Shown: piece by piece, positions 43,466 through 53,133 of the stretch | How the letters are laid out: each line of letters opens with the position of its first letter | How positions within the stretch are numbered: position 1 is the first letter of the stretch | The notes under the pieces: generated by a model | The model's input: the letters and a program-made list of their open reading frames with translations, nothing else | Databases searched by the model: none | What the model was told of the DNA's origin: nothing | Program-made: the position numbers and the translations under genes | Assembly (NCBI RefSeq): GCF_042788235.1 | Contig: NZ_JBHZOL010000031.1 | Coordinates: 62,001-126,000, forward strand | Direction of reading: 5' to 3' | DNA: 64,000 bases | Origin: Sphaerothrix epifaneia | Lineage (GTDB): Bacteria; Cyanobacteriota; Cyanobacteriia; Phormidesmidales; Phormidesmidaceae

Positions 43466-45991
43466 TTAAGGCACCGCTACTCTAAAGCGCAAAAAGCCAG
43501 CGGCACCCGCGTTGACATTAAAAGGCCCTACAATCACAGCGCCATTGGGATTGTTGCTAGGCGGCAAGCAAGGGGGAACGTCAATCGGGGTTAGAGGATT
43601 GCTAAAAACACTGGTGTCAGGCTGGTTTGCTAACGGATTGGTCGAATCGTTTAGGGCTGTGCTGTTGGCAACATAGCTTGTACCCGTAGGGATTTGATCG
43701 CAAATTTCCACGTCCGTAGCTGCAGCATTACCGCCATTGGCAAAATAAACGGTGTATTCAACCACATCACCACTTTGCAACTGGGGTTCACCATTTGCCG
43801 GGTCGATATCAATTTGCCCAATAGGAGCAATACCCGCCGCTTGAACCGCTGCTACGTCTGGATCACTACTGTCTTCGACGGCGTCAAAAAAGCCAGCCGG
43901 AAAAACGCTCGACCCTGTGACATTGGTAATTCGCTTGATAATACTGAGATCTGCGCCAAAGTTAATTGGGGTTGGGTCGTTGTTGTTCGTAGGATCTTGA
44001 TCGGCGTCGGGATCAACCGCCAAACCATCTTGGGAGGTGTCTTGAACGGGAGTACCCGGATTAGCTGGATCGGTGCCAACGGCGGTGACCGTATTGGCAT
44101 ACTGTAAATTACTGCCCGGATCGACCTGAACGGTAAAAGTAACCTCTACAAAATCGCCGGGTTCCAGATTGGTGCCAGCAGATAGTAAGTTGACGTCATT
44201 GGTAACGCTCAGGCCGCCATCAAAATTAGGGTTAATGCCAGAAACCGTACCTTGCAAAGCTCCACCTGCTGTATTTCCAGTAGTGGCGATCGCAGGCGCA
44301 TTAGGCCCGGTCGTCACTAGTTGAGCACTGGTAGCAGGCGGCGTATTGGGAGGATCGGCTAGAAAGGCATTTTGTAGATTTTCGTTGAGTTCTACATTGG
44401 TAAGCGAAACGTTACCAAAGTTTTCAACCCGAACCGTAAAATCAACCTCGAACAAATTACCGCCAATATTTCTAGGCGTACCTGCTTGCTTAGCCACGCC
44501 AATTTCAGGGTTGCGTCTCACCTGCAAAGGCGTAGGGTCAGGAAAGGCATTAGGAGTATCAGGAAAATCAGAAACACCCAAAACCGTAACGCTGGTTCCC
44601 CCGGCTTGTCCGGTTAGCTCGGCCTGGTTAAAGAGTCGATCGGTCGGATCCCCCGGATTAGAGGCGGGCGTGCTGGCAGGCACCCGAACGTCAATGCGAA
44701 TCACACTGGTCGATCGCGCTGGAATGGTAATGTTGGAGATTTGCAGGGTATTGGTATTGGCAAAGTTGTTGACGGTTGAGCCAACAAAGGGATTCACCAA
44801 GCTGCCTGCAACAAATACCCGGCCATCGTTGACAAAATTTTGTCCGGTGGAGTCCGTTCCTAAAATATCTGAAAACGTAACGTTGTTAGTTTGAACGCTG
44901 GTGTTGTTAATAATGGTGTATTCGTAAGTGACGGTTCCCCCAGCATCCACAATGGCAGGACTCACTGTTTTCTGGATCGTTGGCGTGTAGGGACAGGCCG
45001 CCCCATCATTTTGGGTTGAGTTTCGGGCAGAGCCTAGAGACGACAACGAAGGCGACGTTGTAACGTCGGTAATTCGCAACAGTTCACCGTTGTTGGCGCT
45101 GTTACCCACAAAGTTTTTGTAGAGATAAAGGGTACCTTCGGCGTCAAAAAAGACCGCTCCGAAAGGCTCCGTATCAGCTGGGCTAAGCACGGGTACACCG
45201 GGAACTACCGTCAGCGTGGGGGGATCTTGCGTGGCATCAAAACGCTTGAGGCGACCATCTTCGCGATCGACCCCATAAAACAAACCATCAACGGGGTTAA
45301 AGGCAATATCAGGAATAAACGGAATGAAAGGCGAAGCTAAGCTGTTGTCTCGAATATCCGTATCGCCTATAATCGTCGCTCCGGTAGCGCCACCCCCGCT
45401 TTCATCGCCAATCAAATCAAATTGAATTAGGTCGCCGCCATTACTCAAGACAAAGTAACGACCAGCATCATTAAAGCCACCCGCAAACAGTCTGCGTCTG
45501 TTGGGGTCGCTGGTGTCGTCAATTTGAGCCGATAAATCTAGGGTTGTAATAGAAGTAATACCAGCCGTTGTAATTTCGTAAAGCGTATAGTTTGCCTGAG
45601 ATCCGACGATGGTGGGATCGCGATCGAAGGCATAGAAGCGACCATTTTGCACATTGAAGCCCAAAGCATTGAAGTTAATTCCAGAGGTATCTACTTCTAG
45701 CAGGGGGTTGAAGTTTGGGTCAGTGGTAGATGGATTAGCCGTATTAATGCGATTGAGATCGATGTTGGCGGGGACATCTGTTCCCTGGCTGAGAAAGAAG
45801 AAAGGTTCACAGCTAAAAGCCGTTTGTGCCGAAACGTCAGGCGTGTAGCCCAAACCAAAGGCGAAAAGCGTCGCTATGCCGATAAACGGTCGCGACCCGC
45901 GTTTGATTGAGTCGATAAGGGGGCGGGCGATCGCTGGGCAAATGGCGGCTTGCGGCTTGTCCATAATTTTTGAGCGACGAAGATTCAGCAT
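43466..45991 (-). CDS. Secreted DUF11-repeat surface protein
   Basis: An 841-residue exported protein. The N-terminus (start ATG 45991, or 45964 for MDKPQAA) carries a long basic leader and a hydrophobic segment ending VSAQTAFS. Residues about 60-310 look like a beta-propeller-like or sugar-binding domain of unknown type (GRFYAFDRDPT, DGLFYGVDREDGRLKRFDA). DUF11 modules follow at about 320-470, 500-650 and 665-841 (VDAGGTVTYEYTIINNT, VDFTVRVENFGNVSLTNVELNE, SGDVVEYTVYFANGGNAAA). It ends GFLRFRVAVP. The last module resembles the C-terminal module of the protein at 3049-6555. Last gene of the envelope operon, 24 bases after the OmpA gene. Confidence 0.82.
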   Translation of the reverse strand: MLNLRRSKIMDKPQAAICPAIARPLIDSIKRGSRPFIGIATLFAFGLGYTPDVSAQTAFSCEPFFFLSQGTDVPANIDLNRINTANPSTTDPNFNPLLEVDTSGINFNALGFNVQNGRFYAFDRDPTIVGSQANYTLYEITTAGITSITTLDLSAQIDDTSDPNRRRLFAGGFNDAGRYFVLSNGGDLIQFDLIGDESGGGATGATIIGDTDIRDNSLASPFIPFIPDIAFNPVDGLFYGVDREDGRLKRFDATQDPPTLTVVPGVPVLSPADTEPFGAVFFDAEGTLYLYKNFVGNSANNGELLRITDVTTSPSLSSLGSARNSTQNDGAACPYTPTIQKTVSPAIVDAGGTVTYEYTIINNTSVQTNNVTFSDILGTDSTGQNFVNDGRVFVAGSLVNPFVGSTVNNFANTNTLQISNITIPARSTSVIRIDVRVPASTPASNPGDPTDRLFNQAELTGQAGGTSVTVLGVSDFPDTPNAFPDPTPLQVRRNPEIGVAKQAGTPRNIGGNLFEVDFTVRVENFGNVSLTNVELNENLQNAFLADPPNTPPATSAQLVTTGPNAPAIATTGNTAGGALQGTVSGINPNFDGGLSVTNDVNLLSAGTNLEPGDFVEVTFTVQVDPGSNLQYANTVTAVGTDPANPGTPVQDTSQDGLAVDPDADQDPTNNNDPTPINFGADLSIIKRITNVTGSSVFPAGFFDAVEDSSDPDVAAVQAAGIAPIGQIDIDPANGEPQLQSGDVVEYTVYFANGGNAAATDVEICDQIPTGTSYVANSTALNDSTNPLANQPDTSVFSNPLTPIDVPPCLPPSNNPNGAVIVGPFNVNAGAAGFLRFRVAVP

Positions 45992-46015
45992 TCTAAAAGT
46001 TTTTGATGAATCAGC

Positions 46016-48058
46016 CTACTCTGGCTGGAGGTCGGTTTCTTGCGATTCAAAAATGATGTCGAGACCGCGCGTGTCTTCAAAGATGAACTCAACGCGGCGA
46101 TCGCGGGCGTAATCAATGCGACTACTGCCCGTTGTGGCTCGCTGACTTTCACCGAGAGGCACAATGCGCATCCGCTCAGCCGCAACCCCCTGACGCAACA
46201 AATAGTCACGCGCTGATTTGGCTCGGCGATCGCTGAGTGCCTGGTTATAAGCCACGCTCGCTCTTGGATCGGTGTGCCCCTGAATTTCAACCGTCAAAAA
46301 AGGATATTCCAGCAATACGGCTGCAATGCGGCTTAGCACCTCAGCACTGGCGGTGCTGATATCAGCACGGTCGAGGGCAAAGTGAATGTTACGAGGCACC
46401 CGCAAACGAATCGGCTCAGGGGGTTCAACCAGCGGTGGCTGCTGCACAACAGGCGGTAAACAGCTCGGCGCATTGACAGGTTGAGAAAGCAAAACAGGCA
46501 CGCTACCGTCAGCCGCAGCCACCGTTGCTAGCGCACTCGGTTCAGAGGTGCCATAGCGAGGGTCAGTAGCGATCGCGCTGATCGCAGTCCCTGCTGGCAG
46601 AGCCACCACCGCGCTAAACGTTCCTTGCTCAGTCACCGGAACAGTCGTCAGCAGCTTTGCCAGCGGACGGTAGCTACCCGCTGCTGACACCTGGTAAAGA
46701 TCAACTTCTGAACCGGGATCCGCCCGACCATTGAGGCTGACCTGGTCACCCACCAGCGCAAAAGTAGAAGCATTAAACTGAGGCGCGTTGATAGCGGCAT
46801 TGCCCGTATCCTCGCGGCGGTAGCGCGAGTTGCGGGGAGGATTAGGGCCATCGCCCTGTTGAAAATCCTGCACCTGCACATTGTGAGCATAGTTGAGGTC
46901 AATGCTTAAGCCGTCTAGCGCTGCAAAGCGATTGTTGCGAATAATATTGCGATCGCTCAGCGGAAAAGCAGTCACCGCTACCCCTGCCCCAGGCTGATAG
47001 CCAATAAAGTTATCGGTAATCTGGTGAGCCTGCCCCATGACGTAAACGGCGGCTCGTTCAAAGCGGCGACCGTTAAATTGAATGATGTTGTCGCGAATGG
47101 TAGCCGCTCCCGTTGGCTTGAACATAAAGATGCCACTGCCGTCATTACCACACAGCAGGTTATCAACAATGGCGGCATCGGTGATCTCACCTTCTAGCCG
47201 AATTGCGTCTGGCATACCCGCTAAACCGTTGCTCAAAATCGTGTTTTGCGTCACCTGTAATCCTTGAGCCCGGACGCTGGTAATAATGCCGCTGCCTTCG
47301 TGATACTCAATGCGGTTCTGACGAATCAGCGGATTAACGGCATTAAACACCGACACGCCAAAGGTCGAAGTTTGATCCGGAATTTCACCCGTCGGCGGTA
47401 GTCCTAGCCAGTTTTGTTCAATACGGACGTCTGCCGGAGCTAGTTCAGCCTCATAGTCAAAAAAACGAACGGGGGGAGATAGCGGGCTAGCATCAGCCGG
47501 GGGAGGTGCGTTGCTGATAAAGATGTCGGCAGGGGGCGTCGTTTGCGTGGCACGGCTAGCAGCAGAAAAACCGTAAATGCTGAGTCCGCGAACAGTGACG
47601 CGATCGCCGCTAATCATCAGTCCCCGAAAAACCTCTGCTCCCGCCGCAGGCGTCAGGCTGACAATGGGGGTCGGCACCGCAACGTGGGCAGGAGGCGCAA
47701 CCGATGGGTCGTAACCCGCTTGCGTGGTGCCGTCAATCGTCACATCTGCAGCCGTTACCGCTGGCAACAGTTCGCTTAGAGCAATAGTCGTTTCACCAGG
47801 GGGCAAATCAAAGCCAATTTGCGTGCCGCCAGCCGCAGAGGGACGTACCAGTGCTTGCTCGGCTGGACTGAGCGATTCGTAAGTTAGGGTACCGTTGGCT
47901 AAGGCGATCGCTTCTCTAAGAGTGAGGGCGGTGTCGGGCTGCTGCTCATCAAGGTTGCTATTGACCGTAATTTGATAGCCAGATTCAACCGGAATTTGAG
48001 CCTGAGCGATCGCGCTGACGCCCAGCAAAGCGATCGGAGCCAGAAAAAGTGAACGCAT
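46016..48058 (-). CDS. Beta-helix and OmpA-domain envelope protein
   Basis: A 680-residue exported protein (signal cut near AIAQA-QI). Residues about 30-60 have the LTLREAIALAN motif common to secreted pectate-lyase-fold proteins, and about 95-420 form a right-handed beta-helix with VTVRGLSIYGFS, LQVTQNTILSNG and RDNIIQFNGRR. A Pro-rich linker leads to a C-terminal OmpA-type peptidoglycan-binding domain (about 550-665: IHFALDRADIS, VEIQGHTDPRAS, ALSDRRAKSARDYL, RVEFIFE). Start and the upstream stop share a base (TAATG), showing tight coupling with the barrel protein gene. Likely anchors the barrel complex to the wall. Confidence 0.88.
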   Translation of the reverse strand: MRSLFLAPIALLGVSAIAQAQIPVESGYQITVNSNLDEQQPDTALTLREAIALANGTLTYESLSPAEQALVRPSAAGGTQIGFDLPPGETTIALSELLPAVTAADVTIDGTTQAGYDPSVAPPAHVAVPTPIVSLTPAAGAEVFRGLMISGDRVTVRGLSIYGFSAASRATQTTPPADIFISNAPPPADASPLSPPVRFFDYEAELAPADVRIEQNWLGLPPTGEIPDQTSTFGVSVFNAVNPLIRQNRIEYHEGSGIITSVRAQGLQVTQNTILSNGLAGMPDAIRLEGEITDAAIVDNLLCGNDGSGIFMFKPTGAATIRDNIIQFNGRRFERAAVYVMGQAHQITDNFIGYQPGAGVAVTAFPLSDRNIIRNNRFAALDGLSIDLNYAHNVQVQDFQQGDGPNPPRNSRYRREDTGNAAINAPQFNASTFALVGDQVSLNGRADPGSEVDLYQVSAAGSYRPLAKLLTTVPVTEQGTFSAVVALPAGTAISAIATDPRYGTSEPSALATVAAADGSVPVLLSQPVNAPSCLPPVVQQPPLVEPPEPIRLRVPRNIHFALDRADISTASAEVLSRIAAVLLEYPFLTVEIQGHTDPRASVAYNQALSDRRAKSARDYLLRQGVAAERMRIVPLGESQRATTGSSRIDYARDRRVEFIFEDTRGLDIIFESQETDLQPE

Positions 48059-51000
48059 TAGATTTCGCCTCCCTCAGACATCACCGGATTCGCCTCTGCT
48101 GCGGCTGAATCGACATAAGATTCTTGCTGTTGCGGCGGTGACACCATCTGCAAGCCAAAATCATTAAACAATTCGTTGACCTTAAACGTAATGCCTAAAT
48201 AAGGGCCGCTCTGAGAACGGTAGCCCCCACCGCCTACAAACGAGTTGTCATTGGCTTCGCCAAAGCTGTAGCCCACCCCCAAGCGCAAATTAGGCGTCAA
48301 ATAGTAGCCAAGCTCTGCGGCAAAGCCGACTTCGTTGTAGCTAACGCGGGGTTGCCCAATCCAGCGAGCCTCACCTGTGATGTCCCAACGATAGGCAAAA
48401 CGATAAGTTGCTCGCATTTGCGCTAGATGAATGGCGTTGGCATACTCAAAATCATCTGCCAGGGTAGCGGCGCTATAGCGCAAAGCGTATTTACCGTAAA
48501 ACTCCCAGCGCCAATCGGGTGCGTAGATGCCCTCCAGCGCTAGCGTATGGTCTTTTGAATCATCGCCAGCCCCAAACAAAATAGTGTTTGGCGTGGTTGC
48601 TGGGTTGCGACGGTATTCGTAACTCAGCAGGCCGTTAAAAACATCGCTCACCGGGTTGCGGTAAGCTAGCCCTAATTTGAGGCTGACAGAATCATCTAAA
48701 TCGTCTGTAATTAACTGGTTGGCGTAGTTGGCCTGACGGTAACGAAACAGCGTCGTCAGCGCGGGCGTCACCCGCCCACCAACGGCAGCCGTCAGCACGG
48801 TATTGCTACCGCCACCGTCATCAGCGCTGCGGTGTTCTAGGCGGGCACTGGCCTGAAAATCAGGGTTGTCCGTATATTCCAGTCCGGCGCTAAAGGCGGT
48901 ACTTGACTGTAGCCCCAGCGCCGTGTTGTTTTGACCAACGGCAAAGGGTTGGGCAAACTGACGGCCAGCCCCGGTGAGGTTAAAGGCATCTCCATAGATC
49001 CGCTCAAAGCCTAGGGTAGCCCGCAACCCTGGTGCCAAAATCAGGCGGTGATTAAGGCCAATGGCTCCTTGCCCGGTAATGCCATTAAAGCCACCGAGCA
49101 AAGAATAGCGCTGGGTTAGAGAGGTGTTGTCGTCTAGTTCGTAGTTGGCGTTGGTGTCTAAGCGGGTAATAGAGCGCGGTTCATCCCCGCTAAAGGCAAA
49201 CTGCTGCGACAGGGTCATGGTAACGCCCGGTTGAACCTGCCACTCTAAGCCTACTCGGGTACGGTCAGGGTAGAGCGGGTCTTCGTCATCCGCTAGATTC
49301 AGTTCTCCCTGAGCTAAAAATCGCAGCGTATTGGTAATGGGCAAGGTAAAGCGAGAAACCAGCTGATTGCTGACTGCATCAGTATTGGCCAGGTTGTCTT
49401 CGCGATCGCGGTGCAGCCAGTCAAAGCCCAAGACGGCGCTGCCCAACTGCTGCTGGATGCCAGCGCGAAAGGTAGTGAGGCGATTGTCAACGCGATCGCC
49501 CAAAACAGTTTCGCGTCCCGGTGAAAACAAGTCATTGACGGTAGTCAAAACCTGCGGGGCCTGTCCCTCGTTATCTTCTTGGTCAAACTGAAAGGCAAAA
49601 ACGGTCGTTGGCCCCAACCGTGCGGCTAGCTCTCCTCCCCAGCGGGTTTGCCCCGGTCGAAAACTGGTGGTAGCGGTGTTAGTAAAGCCGCTATCGGCAG
49701 CCGTTAGATAAGCCCGCCCACGAATACCGCTGGTGATATTGCCCACCGCTTCAAAACGATAAGCATTGCCTGATGTTTCAGTGCTACCCACGTCAAAGTT
49801 AGAACGGGCCACTTCTGCCACCAGTTCCCCCGTTTCACCCAGTGGCAAAAGGGCATCAAAGCCAAACAAGGTAAAGTCGCGCACGCCTTGATCTTCAATC
49901 AAAGCCGTAGCACCAATCCAGCTATCCTCAGCGCTTAGCCCATTGTTGAAGGTGTATTGTAGACGACCTGCATAAAGGTTGCCGTCACCACCGTTGGGAT
50001 TATCTACCTGGTAGGTAACGACAATGCGGCGTACCAGCAAATCGCCCAGCGGATTCACTTCAGTGGCGTAAATCGGCTGGCGAAAGAGCAACGTACCGCG
50101 ATCGTAATCAATCTCGTAGTCTGCACCGCGATAGAGGGGTCGCCGCTCTAGCACTGTGCCGGGACGATTGAACTCTTCAATTTCTAAAAATACGTTTTCA
50201 CTGCCCCGTAACACTAAGCGGCGAGACAGAAAATAAAAGCCACTGGTGCCATCTGGTGCCAGCGTATCTCGCTGAAAGGCACGAATATTGTTGGCGTAGA
50301 GCGCCGTTAGCTGAAAGCCATTGCCAAACGTGTAATTTCCCTTAAATCCATGTAGCTGGCGGGTCACCCCGGTAAAAGTTTGGGAAGGGCGATTGAGTTC
50401 TTGGGTGCTGAAGTCACCCCACATGAAGTAGTCAGGCTCAGCCCCCGGCACCACTGAGTCTCGCTGAAAGCGAACATAAAAGCTATCGATCGAAGGCGTG
50501 AGGAAGTCGTTAGTGGAGCTATCGCCATAGACTGGGTAGGTCTGTTCACAAAACTGAACGTCTCGAAACAAGCTATTGCTGCCGTCGCAGCGTTCATTGA
50601 GCGGTCGATCAGCGTTGAAAGCGCCAGTAAATTGCCATTCACCAAAACTGCCAATGGCAAACAGCGAGGCATCTAGATCAACTTCAAAGTCATCGTCGAT
50701 GTCGCCAGGGTTAAGAAAATCACGAAAACTGCCCCAAAAGTTAGTCGCTCCTGGCCCTATGCGCAGGTCTATCACCCCCGATACCAAAGACGGTCTGAGG
50801 TCGGTAGTGAATTGAACGTAGGCGTAGGTCGTTATCTCTGGATAAGACTGATCAACCGCGTCGGCCTCAAGTCCTCTCGCGGCTAAGCCACTAACCGCAG
50901 CTCGCAACTGCACCTGCTGCGCTTCTAGCGTCGATCGCAATTGCGCTTGAAATTGCCCCCGACGCGCTAAAACCTGAAAGCCAGCGCGATCGCGGTCATA

Positions 51001-51630
51001 GTCTGCCCCCGCAAACTCGCCAGCACTGGCCGTTAGCGTGACGACCACATCGCGATCGATAGGTTGACCCGCTGCCCCTAAAATTTGGCCTTCTAAAGGC
51101 AGCAGCGATCGCCCATTGGCTGGTACGGTCGGCCTTTCGGTAGCCCTCAGCGTAATTTGAAATTCAGCTTCAGCTTCGAGCAGCGGCGATGGAAACTGAT
51201 CAACCTCATCCACAAAAACGTCCTCAACCCCTGGATCATTAAAAATGACCGGATCAACAGCTTCCGCAGCCTTTTGATCAACCGGATCTGTTGAAGTTGT
51301 GGCTGGGGTTTGGGCGGTTGCTGGCGCAGACTCCAAGCTGGCATTCGGCAATGCCTGCCCTGTTAGGGACAAGTCCGTTTCAGCAGCGATAGGCGCTTGC
51401 GTCAGCGCGGCCGCGTTTACCTCATAATCAGCCGCTGAGAGATCCGCAACCGTTACAGCCGTCTCAACTGTTCCAGCTTCAGCAACCGTCGCCGCTGGCA
51501 GGTCTTCTGAGGTAGCCGCAGCCGTCATCGTCTGCGCCGCTGCAGGAGCCGCTAGGCTTAAAGCACCCAAAAGTGTCGTCAGTGCGGTGGCAGAAAAACC
51601 GTCAGATACTTTAACTTGCCGCATCATCAT
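48058..51630 (-). CDS. 1190-residue predicted outer-membrane beta-barrel protein
   Basis: A very large exported protein. Signal peptide ends PAAAQT-MT; the start is one of three consecutive ATGs (51630, 51627, 51624). Residues about 30-150 are Ala/Thr-rich and acidic. An invasin-like immunoglobulin domain covers about 150-270 (ILGAAGQPIDRDVVVTLTA). From about 280 to 1150 alternating amphipathic strands dominate (WQFTGAFNADRP, YDRGTLLFRQPI, FQFDQEDNEG, YRFEAVGNITSG, RWEFYGKYALRYSA), ending PYLGITFKV, a normal barrel end, plus a 40-residue tail. DYEIDYDRGTLLF recalls a module seen in large envelope proteins of several phyla. Probably a pore or assembly platform; no TonB box recognised. Confidence 0.75.
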   Translation of the reverse strand: MMMRQVKVSDGFSATALTTLLGALSLAAPAAAQTMTAAATSEDLPAATVAEAGTVETAVTVADLSAADYEVNAAALTQAPIAAETDLSLTGQALPNASLESAPATAQTPATTSTDPVDQKAAEAVDPVIFNDPGVEDVFVDEVDQFPSPLLEAEAEFQITLRATERPTVPANGRSLLPLEGQILGAAGQPIDRDVVVTLTASAGEFAGADYDRDRAGFQVLARRGQFQAQLRSTLEAQQVQLRAAVSGLAARGLEADAVDQSYPEITTYAYVQFTTDLRPSLVSGVIDLRIGPGATNFWGSFRDFLNPGDIDDDFEVDLDASLFAIGSFGEWQFTGAFNADRPLNERCDGSNSLFRDVQFCEQTYPVYGDSSTNDFLTPSIDSFYVRFQRDSVVPGAEPDYFMWGDFSTQELNRPSQTFTGVTRQLHGFKGNYTFGNGFQLTALYANNIRAFQRDTLAPDGTSGFYFLSRRLVLRGSENVFLEIEEFNRPGTVLERRPLYRGADYEIDYDRGTLLFRQPIYATEVNPLGDLLVRRIVVTYQVDNPNGGDGNLYAGRLQYTFNNGLSAEDSWIGATALIEDQGVRDFTLFGFDALLPLGETGELVAEVARSNFDVGSTETSGNAYRFEAVGNITSGIRGRAYLTAADSGFTNTATTSFRPGQTRWGGELAARLGPTTVFAFQFDQEDNEGQAPQVLTTVNDLFSPGRETVLGDRVDNRLTTFRAGIQQQLGSAVLGFDWLHRDREDNLANTDAVSNQLVSRFTLPITNTLRFLAQGELNLADDEDPLYPDRTRVGLEWQVQPGVTMTLSQQFAFSGDEPRSITRLDTNANYELDDNTSLTQRYSLLGGFNGITGQGAIGLNHRLILAPGLRATLGFERIYGDAFNLTGAGRQFAQPFAVGQNNTALGLQSSTAFSAGLEYTDNPDFQASARLEHRSADDGGGSNTVLTAAVGGRVTPALTTLFRYRQANYANQLITDDLDDSVSLKLGLAYRNPVSDVFNGLLSYEYRRNPATTPNTILFGAGDDSKDHTLALEGIYAPDWRWEFYGKYALRYSAATLADDFEYANAIHLAQMRATYRFAYRWDITGEARWIGQPRVSYNEVGFAAELGYYLTPNLRLGVGYSFGEANDNSFVGGGGYRSQSGPYLGITFKVNELFNDFGLQMVSPPQQQESYVDSAAAEANPVMSEGGEI

Positions 51631-52568
51631 GATTCTCCCTCTCCAAACGTCGGCGTGACGGCAAAGTTCATGCGAGCCAGTCCTCCAGGGGCCAAACGAA
51701 CTAAGCGAGATTGGCTGTTGTTTTCAATGCGATAAAGATTGGGCGCTAAGGTATATCCCGGTAGACTGCTCAAATCCAAAGTGCCGACTCGATTGCCCGA
51801 AACCACATTGACAACTGAAAACAAGCCTTCCGGATCGGTAATGATGCGATTGCCATCATCCATAAAGATGACAGCGTTAGGCACGCCTGCCTCACCAGGC
51901 TGTTGCTCACCGTCAAAGTTTTTATCCACAAAGACACGACCAATAATCGTGCCGCAGTCCGACAAGATACCCGCTCTAATAGTGAGCTGAAACACTGCCG
52001 CCGCTGGTGGAATACCCGGTGCCGAAACCTGAGCCACGTTTTGCCCCGAACCGCGAATTGCATCAGGCGTTAGCAGAGCCGCATAGACAACTTCTAGCCG
52101 CTGAGTTGGCGATAGCGATAGCCCATCAAACTGGAAGACAACGCGGTTGCCATCAGGCGTGACCGCGCTGGGCGTCACCGAGACTCCTTCAACCGCCGCC
52201 CGCACAGAATTGTTAACGTACGTTAAGCCAAAGGGCAGTTGGTCTGCGATCGTGATGGGCGCAGCAACAGCGGCCCCTGTGTTTTGAATCAACAGGCGGT
52301 AGAGGACGACATCGCCTGGTTCAGCCGCTGCTCGATCAGCCGTTTTGGTAATGCTAAGCGCTGCCTGCCCGGGTATCTGAAACGTTGTTTCATTAGAACT
52401 GAGGGGAGTTCGATCTGGGCCAAAGGCTGCACCTGCCTGGTTAGTGACCATTGTTTGCGCTTGGCTAACGGGCACAGGCTGCCCTAAATAGCTCAGCAAA
52501 TAGCTGACTAAAATTGCAATCAAAAACAGTAAGCCACATCGCAGGCCTTTTATAAGCCGTTTTTGCAT
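51627..52568 (-). CDS. Membrane-anchored DUF11/SdrD-type protein
   Basis: A 313-residue protein from ATG 52568; a GTG 3 codons upstream (52577) is possible. The basic MQKRLIKGLR precedes an uncleaved helix (CGLLFLIAILVSYLLSYL) or signal. A DUF11-like domain spans about 70-190 (LSITKTADRAAAEPGDVVLY, LPFGLTYVNNSV), then a SdrD/Cna-B-like domain about 205-260 (GRVFVDKNFDGEQQPGEAGV, VIFMDDGNRIITDPEGLF), and the tail LAPGGLARMNFAVTPTFG. The stop overlaps the first ATG of the barrel gene (ATGA). It is the first gene of the envelope operon and may feed or cap the barrel on the periplasmic side. Confidence 0.85.
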   Translation of the reverse strand: MQKRLIKGLRCGLLFLIAILVSYLLSYLGQPVPVSQAQTMVTNQAGAAFGPDRTPLSSNETTFQIPGQAALSITKTADRAAAEPGDVVLYRLLIQNTGAAVAAPITIADQLPFGLTYVNNSVRAAVEGVSVTPSAVTPDGNRVVFQFDGLSLSPTQRLEVVYAALLTPDAIRGSGQNVAQVSAPGIPPAAAVFQLTIRAGILSDCGTIIGRVFVDKNFDGEQQPGEAGVPNAVIFMDDGNRIITDPEGLFSVVNVVSGNRVGTLDLSSLPGYTLAPNLYRIENNSQSRLVRLAPGGLARMNFAVTPTFGEGES

Positions 52569-52577
52569 TTCAAACAC

Positions 52578-53133
52578 ACGCTGCTAGGTAGCTGGAACGC
52601 AATCAAAACCTGCACCCCAAGGATCATCTTGATTGAGTGGCACAACGCTGGCAGAAAATAGCTTTTCCACCGCGTTCAGGCAGTTGTAAATTGCTTTGAC
52701 ACAAATTCAGGCTCTTACAAAGCGCTGTACCCGCTCATGCAAAATAAAACCTGATGCCAAAACCGCTGAGCGAGGGGTCAAACCCCTCAGTAGCCTATCC
52801 TGACGCCGTCCCACAGTTAGGCGATATATCCGTAAAAAGACGGGCAATCAGCCTTCTTTTCTAGCCAAATAGAATACCAAAGATATCTCAGTATTCAGCT
52901 AGAAAAGCCTACTGCGGTAGGCTCTGAGGATAGTTAAAAATCCTACGGCTCAGAGTATTCCATGACCATTTACCTTTTGCAAGACCTAGCGCGTTCAAAT
53001 TGAAATTAATTTGCGCTGGCTGCGGCGTAAAGCCGGAATAGCCGCAGATTACCGCAGAGTTAAATTTTCTATAAATTCTGGTTTTTGCGCTTGACTTATC
53101 CCGCTTGTAGTCCAAAAGCGCAAAATGCGGTCG
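52578..53133 (+). other. Intergenic region with hairpins
   Basis: About 555 bases between the envelope operon start and the trpA stop. It should hold the promoter of the envelope operon. Two hairpins are clear: GAGGGGT/ACCCCTC with a CAA loop (52772-52788), and the likely trpA terminator (52902-52923). No gene called; a 68-codon minus-strand frame at 52909-53115 runs into that terminator and looks like chance. Confidence 0.6.
52902..52923 (-). terminator. Likely terminator of the ndhL-DUF3007-trpA transcript
   Basis: On the minus strand AGCCTAC-CGCA-GTAGGCT is a 7-bp perfect stem with a 4-base loop, followed by TTTTCTAG. It lies about 210 bases beyond the trpA stop, the only T-tailed hairpin in that gap. 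Confidence 0.65.

Noticed and set aside
46016..48058. Pectate-lyase-like enzyme reading of the beta-helix part
   Set aside because: No catalytic Asp/Arg arrangement recognised; the OmpA end and operon context suit a structural role better.
52909..53115. 68-codon minus-strand frame after trpA
   Set aside because: Ends inside the likely trpA terminator and has mixed, low-likelihood composition.
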